Below, piece after piece: positions 7,501 through 12,995 of a DNA stretch of 12,995 bases (its first letter is position 1; every line of letters starts with the position of its first letter). The DNA lies in the NCBI GenBank assembly GCA_002400445.1, contig DGQO01000018.1, positions 5,077-18,071 on the forward strand, read 5' to 3'. The position numbers and the translations under genes are program-made. The notes beneath the pieces are model-generated. The model was not told the origin of the DNA. It was given only the letters and a program-made list of their open reading frames with translations, and did no database searches. The stretch is from Chitinophagaceae bacterium UBA4412. GTDB taxonomy: Bacteria > Bacteroidota > Bacteroidia > Chitinophagales > Chitinophagaceae.

Positions 7501-10500
7501 GTAAGCAAGTCTACATCAAGTGAGTTTAACGGGTTCCACAAAGTATCGTTGTATTCATCACTGTCAGGATTTAAGCTGGCAGCACTATGAGGTGTAAGAA
7601 TAAGTGGAATTCTTATTTCGTAATAATTGCTCACAAAGTCTGTACCCATGCGGATCACAGCAGTAAGATCTTTGTCTTTAATAGACGCAGGATCAGATTT
7701 CTGAGAGCGCTCTGCATGCAGGTACATTTGCAATTTTCTAAACTGCCGGAGATCACGATTAGCAAAAGTTTGAATTACGGCTTTTGCATCTTTACGCACC
7801 AGGTCGCAGAATTGCAATTGTAATGCTTGCTCGTTTTGTAAAAGATTTACACCATTATTGCTCAGTGTTTGCACACGTTGAATTTCTCTTGGCGTGCGAT
7901 AAGGCAGCGGCACCCGCTTATCATTCTCTTCAATATTTACAGCACCCACATTAAAATCATTTGATGATGGCGGCGTGTATAATCCAGAAGAGTCTACAGC
8001 ATATTGGAATTTTCTCCAGATGTTACGAGTGAGTTGCAGGGTTCCAAAACGCATGGTTACGCTATCTTCAAAACCCGTGAGAAACATCCTGATGAAACGA
8101 ATAGATTTGAAATCCGGAATATTTCCAATTTTTTTATTATAACTGCCAATAGGAATACGGAACTGGTACCAGGTTTCGCTACGCTGTACGCCAGTGGGCA
8201 AATTAACGGTTACGAGTTTTTTATCTACGATATAGTTTGTGCCCACACTCATTTCCGGAGCAATGTTTGGCTTAATATCTACGATATATTGGAAGTATTC
8301 TTCTGTTTCATTTAAAGTATTATCCCGGTTCAGGTCTTCTGCATCAGGATAAAGTGTAGCCGCACTTGAAAACTCTCCACCATCAGAAATAGGTGAGTTG
8401 CCTTGCGGACTGTTGTAATTTTTATACCTGGCGATAATACCATCCGTTGGGGTGAAAGATTTATCCCGATAGTTGCGATAATTATCAGAAGAAGGATCGA
8501 TCAATGCATCCTGGTAGGCTTTGCTTCCCGTCCCAAAAGCGGTAGCAAGTTCTGCCAGGTAGGCCTGTCGTTTATTCTTCTCGCCTGCATCATCAAGGCC
8601 ATCAAAACCCACATCCTGGAATAGCCTGTCTTCCGGCACATTACTAAATGCAGTTGTTACTTGTATCGGATTTCTTGGCACCACGCCCCACACGGTGGAA
8701 TCCACAGGTGCAGGAGCATTTGGCGTAGGCAGTCCATTTTCATAAAATCTCCGGCCATCCTTTAGCACATCCTCGGCCACATTACCCAGGTTGAAATACA
8801 ATTTACCTCCGGTAGAATTACCAATATTTGGATTTTGCGGAGTAGAGATAAAGGGATCCTGCATCCAGAATTCTATGAATTCAATATTAGCTGTTTCAAA
8901 GTCTGGCTGATCGATAGCACGCATCAATCCTCCCCAATTACGGGCAGGCGTTGTAAATTTATTATTGGCATTCAGGAATGCAGAAGAGGACTCAAAATTA
9001 TACGGTCCTTTATCTTTGGGAAAATAAGAAAGATCAAAAGTTACCAGTTGGCTTTCGCCGAAACCCGTAGTACGCTGCGGAAATATTTCTTTTTGAAATA
9101 CCTGTCTCGACCGTGGATCACTGAGAAGTACGGGATCTGAAATGGGGTTATTAGTGCCCTGGTAATTCTGTAGGGTTTGTTCTATCTGGTACCAGGCAAT
9201 CTTGGAGCGTTTTTTTCCATAATCCAGGCTATTGTTTAATGCCGCTTCAGGAAAGAGTAAATTGCCTAACCGGTCTGTAGCACCATAAGGAGTGGATGCC
9301 AGCGCCCAACTAATAGGGGGAAAACGTAAATCAATCCCAGACTTACTGCCTTCAAAATCGTCGATGTTTACGATACCATTTTTACCACGGCCAATTTGCG
9401 GAGCATGCCCGGGATCAAGCATTGCTCCTTCTGCATATACATTAATATTAGAAGGGCCTGTTGCATTATAGAACGGAAGCTTGTCTACAAGTTTTGTAAG
9501 CCTTGGCATATCTCTCCGGTAGTTCACATCCAAACCATACATGGCATTTCTAATAGGATCTTCGCCATAACTCACTTTTGTAAAAAACGGGCGTTCGCTC
9601 AGGCGCACTACTGTGCCACCAATGCTAAACTGTTCTTTTGCTGTGTTCCGAGCGAGGTAATCTAAACGCAGGCCCATATATGCCCGCTGCTGCAGGCCAA
9701 AAGAAGCGTTGTTTTCAGAATTCACCTGTACGGGTAATCCCGCATTCAAAATAGCCTGGTTCGTAATTTTTATGGTGCCAAGATCATAGTTTACGTCATA
9801 GTCTACACCTTCCTGCAAAGTGCGGCCACCTGCAGTTACGCTTACAGATCCCACGGGAATGTTATATCCAATACTAATGTCTGAAGATCCCGAAGTTTTA
9901 GCGGAGCCTTTGAGTACAAACCTGTTTAAGTTTGGATACTGTTGTGCTACAGCTTTTATCGAATCATAAAGTGCGTAGTAAACGGTATCTCTTACATTGC
10001 CAGGAATAGTTGTGTACACCTGCTGTGCAAGGTCTCGGCCAAAAGGTTCAAGTACCGGAAATATAATCCGGCTATATGGACTCACTACCGTAAAATTCTC
10101 TACATAGTCAAACACACCATCCGGCTGCGGATCCAATTGATTGTTCAGCCGGTCTAAATTAATAAGTGTAATAATGGGTGTGCCCTGGTTACGATCACCA
10201 AATGGCACATAACGCTTTGTACCCAGGCCGGGTTCCTGGTAAAGAACATCCAGCTTAAAATCACTGGGGGTGAGTACACCGTATCCAATGCTGTACACAT
10301 TCTTCATCATCAGGTTCCAGATGGGTAGAGTTGGGCGCTGTGAGGTAGCTTTCAGCATTTTTAAAAACAACACTTTTTGTGTTGCTGAAGTACTGTCTGG
10401 CGGCACATCCTGGCTAAACTCTCCTACCTGGTAAATACGGCCATTAAAAGAATATTGGTAAGCTACGGCAAGTACTTCATCTGTTTGCAATGGCTGGCTT

Positions 10501-11873
10501 AATGATAATGTACCAATGCCGGCCTGCCTGTTAAAGCTGTATTGTGTAGAATCAAGTTTGCGGGCAAAAGTTTTTTCAAAATCCTGCACCGGGCTCAACC
10601 CCAGGTTTACCAGGTTATTAAAAACCATGGCTGGATTGCGGGCGTCTGGCTGGCCTAACACTTTTTGGTAAAGGTCATTGGTGTTGTTCGATGGCACTTC
10701 CTGTGCTGTGAGCACATTAATTGTAGGCGCTGGTAAGTAAGGCTGCCGCTCTCCAAGATCCATCAAGCCAACAACATCACGGGTTTCTGTGGTCGTTCCG
10801 TTTTTATTGGTTACCCATACTTCCATGCGTAGTATCTGCACGGGTGTAACTACCGCCGGCAGATTACTCATAACTGCATTGTAACGATTCCTAAAATATT
10901 GACCGATAAGAAAGTGCCGGTTCTCTTCATACTCATCGGCTTTTATTTCAAAAACCTGAGATGCGGCTCCACCTTGCAAGTCCATACTTTGGCGTTGAGA
11001 CTTTTGATTGGCCAGGATAGTAGTGATAAAAAGTTTTCCAAATTGCAGTTGCGTTTTTAATCCGAACAACTGCTGCGCTCCGGGAATAAGTGTACCGCGG
11101 CTTGGAAAACTCACGTTTCCTGCTTCAAAACGTTTTAAGATTTCATCATCCTTGCCCGAGTAGTCAAGTTTCAATTGGTTTTCCAGGTCAAAATTTGCCA
11201 GGGTGTTATAGTTGATCGGAAACTTCATTTTATCTCCAATACTTGCGTTCACATTCACCTGGGCATTCATATTAAAATCCAGTCCCCCATTTTTTCGGGC
11301 ACGCTCTGGTAAAGTTGGATTGTCTATCCGCTGACCCTGATAGCCTGCCGTAAGATCTACATTACCTTGTGGGCTAATATCAATTTTTCCATTGCCAAAC
11401 AGGCGATTGAATAGGTTATCCGTGAGGGAAAGCTTTGGGCGGGTAAAGCGATTTCTATTGAGAAGACTCGTGGTATTAGCCCGGCGTTTAAAATATTCAA
11501 CTTCAGCCTGGCGATTACGCATTTGCCAGTATTCGTCAAAGGAATAAGTTGCAGGAATACGGTAATAACGCTCCCCTATTTTTTCATACAAAATATAGCG
11601 CCGGTTAATGGCATCGTATACTACAGAATCTTTAATGTTGGAGGGAGAAAAATCGTAGGGGCTGCGGGAGGCACCAGAAATAAAATCTCCCTGGCGATCG
11701 TGTATGGGAAAATGGAGACTGTCTCCGTAGTTTCCGGAAGGTATCGTGTCCTGCTGTAAAACCTTAACTGCAGCGTTTTTTCCAGCAATTGAACCTGCAC
11801 TTGTGAATGACAAAAGAACCGCAGCCACACAGCACACCAGTATGAAAAAAATAGATTTTCTGATAAGCAACAT
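4554..11873 (-). CDS. sov: Type IX secretion system outer-membrane translocon Sov/SprA
   Basis: A full-length protein of 2439 residues, close to F. johnsoniae SprA and P. gingivalis Sov (about 2400-2500). Known of the family: it forms a giant single-chain outer-membrane beta-barrel that lets folded T9SS cargo out; it is also needed for gliding in motile relatives. Seen here: a signal peptide (about 1-27) with a long hydrophobic core; the conserved N-terminal SprA block (about 150-330), including DEILKRFEAGN (243-253), LFGLKTQLQFG (269-279) and KADEYEENRHF (311-321); the DDFEGS motif at 838-843; WANELRL at 1519-1525; and a C-terminal half rich in alternating polar/hydrophobic strands, ending in the barrel-type strand VQVRISLAQ. 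The ATG is certain because an in-frame TAA lies 12 bases upstream. ruvA ends 29 bases before it on the same strand, so the two are probably co-transcribed, and a terminator follows directly. There is no frameshift or internal stop. The symbol sprA is equally used. Confidence 0.97.
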   Translation of the reverse strand: MLLIRKSIFFILVCCVAAVLLSFTSAGSIAGKNAAVKVLQQDTIPSGNYGDSLHFPIHDRQGDFISGASRSPYDFSPSNIKDSVVYDAINRRYILYEKIGERYYRIPATYSFDEYWQMRNRQAEVEYFKRRANTTSLLNRNRFTRPKLSLTDNLFNRLFGNGKIDISPQGNVDLTAGYQGQRIDNPTLPERARKNGGLDFNMNAQVNVNASIGDKMKFPINYNTLANFDLENQLKLDYSGKDDEILKRFEAGNVSFPSRGTLIPGAQQLFGLKTQLQFGKLFITTILANQKSQRQSMDLQGGAASQVFEIKADEYEENRHFLIGQYFRNRYNAVMSNLPAVVTPVQILRMEVWVTNKNGTTTETRDVVGLMDLGERQPYLPAPTINVLTAQEVPSNNTNDLYQKVLGQPDARNPAMVFNNLVNLGLSPVQDFEKTFARKLDSTQYSFNRQAGIGTLSLSQPLQTDEVLAVAYQYSFNGRIYQVGEFSQDVPPDSTSATQKVLFLKMLKATSQRPTLPIWNLMMKNVYSIGYGVLTPSDFKLDVLYQEPGLGTKRYVPFGDRNQGTPIITLINLDRLNNQLDPQPDGVFDYVENFTVVSPYSRIIFPVLEPFGRDLAQQVYTTIPGNVRDTVYYALYDSIKAVAQQYPNLNRFVLKGSAKTSGSSDISIGYNIPVGSVSVTAGGRTLQEGVDYDVNYDLGTIKITNQAILNAGLPVQVNSENNASFGLQQRAYMGLRLDYLARNTAKEQFSIGGTVVRLSERPFFTKVSYGEDPIRNAMYGLDVNYRRDMPRLTKLVDKLPFYNATGPSNINVYAEGAMLDPGHAPQIGRGKNGIVNIDDFEGSKSGIDLRFPPISWALASTPYGATDRLGNLLFPEAALNNSLDYGKKRSKIAWYQIEQTLQNYQGTNNPISDPVLLSDPRSRQVFQKEIFPQRTTGFGESQLVTFDLSYFPKDKGPYNFESSSAFLNANNKFTTPARNWGGLMRAIDQPDFETANIEFIEFWMQDPFISTPQNPNIGNSTGGKLYFNLGNVAEDVLKDGRRFYENGLPTPNAPAPVDSTVWGVVPRNPIQVTTAFSNVPEDRLFQDVGFDGLDDAGEKNKRQAYLAELATAFGTGSKAYQDALIDPSSDNYRNYRDKSFTPTDGIIARYKNYNSPQGNSPISDGGEFSSAATLYPDAEDLNRDNTLNETEEYFQYIVDIKPNIAPEMSVGTNYIVDKKLVTVNLPTGVQRSETWYQFRIPIGSYNKKIGNIPDFKSIRFIRMFLTGFEDSVTMRFGTLQLTRNIWRKFQYAVDSSGLYTPPSSNDFNVGAVNIEENDKRVPLPYRTPREIQRVQTLSNNGVNLLQNEQALQLQFCDLVRKDAKAVIQTFANRDLRQFRKLQMYLHAERSQKSDPASIKDKDLTAVIRMGTDFVSNYYEIRIPLILTPHSAASLNPDSDEYNDTLWNPLNSLDVDLLTLTRIKQARNLSSQPIGQIFRQVQENGQIYSVMGSPNLGEIKGVLIGVENSNGTSPVCGEVWANELRLSSLDEKGGYAALARVDLALSDLGTVSVSANMHSSGFGTLEQRINDRYRDNFLQFDVAANLELGKLLPKSTGISIPVYAAYTQSTSTPEYDPYDQDLKLKDKTKNQSRATKDSIRNAAIDFTSITTLNFTNVRKNRTTDKKPKIYDIENFDVSYSYIKTSSHNPLIEYNDVVRHRAALGYNFAPRPRYFEPFKKVFAKTKHHWFDLLKDFNLNLRPSQLAFRADLSRQFGVIRARSVGTSKYAIPETYDKYFVFQRDYIMRWTFNRSGSLALDYTATNNSRVDEPFGRLDTKEKRDTMWQNLLRGGRNTLFNQTANFSYALPTSKLPLTDWTTVNLKYQAAYRWIGASRLAVELGNIIENGQQKEANMQLDFNRLYQKSKWLKQLDVPSKDEDRDKWKNRITKVRDSVTLKSGKKVVRTRRIVDQTAVPYLGTGARVFGKLLTSIKNINVTYSEDANTRLPGYMDSTQFFGENFRSGAPGFDFILGHQPDTNWLNRKAAKGLITKDTNFNYLFQQSYNQRLTLNGQVEPVRDLIITVNLTKSFNKSYNETFRFIDTTGGTNRTFQHLNPYTGGSFDVSYIAFKTLFGKFDPNRVSETFKTFEANRIILSRRLGQKNPYTQAQVQPDGYYLGYTKYAVDVLIPSFIAAYTGQNPENVSLIKQSNANTKSNPFKNILPRPNWKLDYNGLTRVKGFDKVFTNFTLSHGYNGSLSMNGFTSALLYQDVSQYGYPSFLDTVSNNFIPFFLVPNVTIQEQFGPLVGFDMMFVNQLQAKFEYTKSRTLSLSLYDYQLSEVRSTEFVIGAGYRKRGLKLLAGLKLPKFLDKDGKGKLDNEINFRLDLRIRDNVTANSRLDQDNNFATGGSKEITITPTIDYFLNNRVNLKLYFDQRRVTPYISSSAPTVNTRAGVQVRISLAQ

Positions 11874-11902
11874 CCAGTAAATTAATTAACGTACAAATTC
11901 TC

Positions 11903-12487
11903 TCAAATGGCTTTTAAGGCTTTTTTTATCAAATCTTCTAATTGTGTAATACTGGGTTCCGTACGAATTACTTTTTGAATTGAAATTTCGGCTTGCTGGC
12001 GGGAAATTCCAAGGGCGGTAAGCGCAATAAAGGCATCCTGCTCCATGGTATTTCGCTGCGGCTGTTCTGCACTTTGCACGGAGGCCATTTTACCAACCTT
12101 ATCTTTCAGTTCCAACACCAGGCGCTCGGCAGTTTTCTTTCCGATTCCTTTGATGCTTTCCAGCATCCGCACATTGCCACTAAGCACTGCAGCCCGCACT
12201 TCATCTGGTTTTAAGGAAGACAACATCATCCTTGCGGTTGCTGCACCTACACCAGATACGCTGGTAAGCAATAAAAAAATATTCTTTTCATCCCGATCGG
12301 CAAATCCGAATAAGGTGTGCGCATCTTCCTTTACAAGCAGGTGCACATATAATTTACCACTTTCTGCGGTCTGAATGGCAGAATACGTATTCAAACTGAT
12401 GTGAACATCATAACCAACACCGTTTACATCAACGTACACCTGTGCAGGGCTCTTAAAGGTAAATTTTCCATCCAGGTATGCGTACAT
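11903..12487 (-). CDS. ruvA: Holliday junction branch migration protein RuvA
   Basis: Complete at 194 residues, normal for RuvA. The tetrameric protein binds four-way DNA junctions and loads the RuvB motor for branch migration in recombination repair. Domain I is an OB fold (about 1-62) with VNGVGYDV (21-28) and the acidic pin Glu54-Asp55 in KEDAHTLFGF. Domain II has two helix-hairpin-helix motifs, SGVGA (78-82) and KGIGKKTAERL (113-123). After a short polar linker (about 132-148), domain III (about 149-194), which contacts RuvB, has the usual ALTALGIS segment. The ATG is fixed by an in-frame TGA six bases upstream. sov follows after 29 bases; neither ruvB nor ruvC is in the window. The gene is divergent from fabH across a 134-base spacer that should hold its promoter. 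Everything looks intact, and the identification is essentially certain. Confidence 0.97.
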   Translation of the reverse strand: MYAYLDGKFTFKSPAQVYVDVNGVGYDVHISLNTYSAIQTAESGKLYVHLLVKEDAHTLFGFADRDEKNIFLLLTSVSGVGAATARMMLSSLKPDEVRAAVLSGNVRMLESIKGIGKKTAERLVLELKDKVGKMASVQSAEQPQRNTMEQDAFIALTALGISRQQAEISIQKVIRTEPSITQLEDLIKKALKAI

Positions 12488-12621
12488 ATCTCAGCTAATG
12501 TAATCAGGACAGCGAAAATAAGGATATTTTGCCACCTCTTTCTTAAAAAATGGCGAATCAGTTTTAGCCTTAATTTTACAGCGCAAATAATTACAGCAGA
12601 ATATTTTAAAACATTTGTTAC
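12488..12621. promoter_or_regulatory. Divergent promoter region between ruvA and fabH
   Basis: This A/T-rich spacer lies between divergently read genes, so it should hold both promoters. On the minus strand TATTTTCG (plus-strand 12513-12520) matches the -7 consensus TAnnTTTG at five of six fixed positions, 25 bases before ruvA. On the plus strand TAATTTTA (12571-12578) also matches five of six, about 43 bases before fabH. Neither has a clear TTG at the -33 distance. A 7-base direct repeat TTACAGC occurs at 12576-12582 and 12591-12597. The region role is well supported by gene arrangement; the exact boxes are tentative. Confidence 0.5.
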
Positions 12622-12995
12622 ATGCAAAAAACTACAGCCGCCATTACCGCAGTGGGCGGATACGTACCAGAGTACCGACTTACGAATGCTATACTGGAAA
12701 CGATGGTGGATACCAACGATGAGTGGATAAAATCAAGGACTGGTGTAGAAGAAAGAAGAATTCTAAAAGGTGAAGGACTTGCCACCAGCGATATGGGTGC
12801 AGAAGCTGTTAAAGACCTATTGAAGAAAAAGAATATTGATCCAACTGAAATTGACTGTGTTATCTGTGCCACCGTGACGCCGGATATGTTTTTTCCTGCT
12901 ACAGCAAATATTATTTCCGATAAAACGGGCATGACAAATGCCTTCAGTTTTGATATGAGTGCAGCTTGTTCCGGGTTTTTATTCGCCTTGAGCAC
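12622..12995 (+). CDS. fabH: Beta-ketoacyl-ACP synthase III (partial, 3' end missing)
   Basis: The first 124 codons are present and the gene runs off the right edge; a full FabH is a little over 310 residues. FabH condenses an acyl-CoA with malonyl-ACP to start each fatty acid chain in the cytoplasm. Seen here: the VGGYVPEYRLTN N-terminus, the TNDEWIKSRTGVEERRI segment (31-47), whose Trp35 corresponds to the CoA-binding Trp32 of E. coli, an ATVTPD strand (83-88), and the nucleophile Cys116 in DMSAACSGFLFAL, equivalent to Cys112 of E. coli. The catalytic His and Asn lie beyond the window. The ATG is supported by an in-frame TAA 15 bases upstream. There is no Shine-Dalgarno sequence, as is usual in this phylum. 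It is divergent from ruvA. Chain-length preference (branched or straight primers) cannot be judged from this part. Confidence 0.95.
   Translation, partial: MQKTTAAITAVGGYVPEYRLTNAILETMVDTNDEWIKSRTGVEERRILKGEGLATSDMGAEAVKDLLKKKNIDPTEIDCVICATVTPDMFFPATANIISDKTGMTNAFSFDMSAACSGFLFALS

Noticed and set aside
8004..8315. Open frame of about 100 codons antisense to sov (and similar ones at 8835-9140 and elsewhere)
   Set aside because: These are shadow frames of a strongly recognised gene, with no recognisable domain and no promoter.
12618..12995. Minus-strand open frame opposite fabH
   Set aside because: The plus-strand frame encodes an unmistakable FabH N-terminus with its active-site cysteine; the opposite frame is a shadow.

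Overview
The window reads as chromosome of a Bacteroidota bacterium, probably of the Chitinophagaceae or a related family. That placement is inferred from three things: a complete type IX secretion (T9SS) translocon gene sov/sprA, a surface protein with a type B T9SS C-terminal sorting domain, and A/T-rich gene starts without Shine-Dalgarno sequences. No RNA gene, insertion sequence, CRISPR array or phage gene was recognised.

Layout. On the + strand from the left edge: the 3' part of a large secreted adhesin-like protein (two PKD-like domains, seven Cys-containing beta-sandwich repeats, type B sorting domain; its 5' end is outside the window); a complete short-chain dehydrogenase/reductase resembling YdfG; and a small secreted protein of unknown function. 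These face a long minus-strand unit, ruvA followed 29 bases later by sov (2439 codons, more than half the window). That unit ends in a strong intrinsic terminator just after the sov stop. Divergent from ruvA at the right edge is fabH (beta-ketoacyl-ACP synthase III), cut after its catalytic cysteine.

How the genes relate. Sov/SprA is the outer-membrane pore through which T9SS cargo leaves the periplasm, and the protein at the left edge carries the tag that this system reads, so translocon and probable cargo lie about 1.7 kb apart at their 3' ends. The small exported protein lies between them and is the only gene here without an assignable role. RuvA (Holliday junction migration), FabH (initiation of fatty acid synthesis) and the SDR are housekeeping or metabolic genes with no evident link to secretion.

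Overall this is a largely conventional core-genome segment. I found no convincing new system. The points most worth checking are the cargo/translocon neighbourhood with its unknown exported protein, and the strand-specific terminator of sov.
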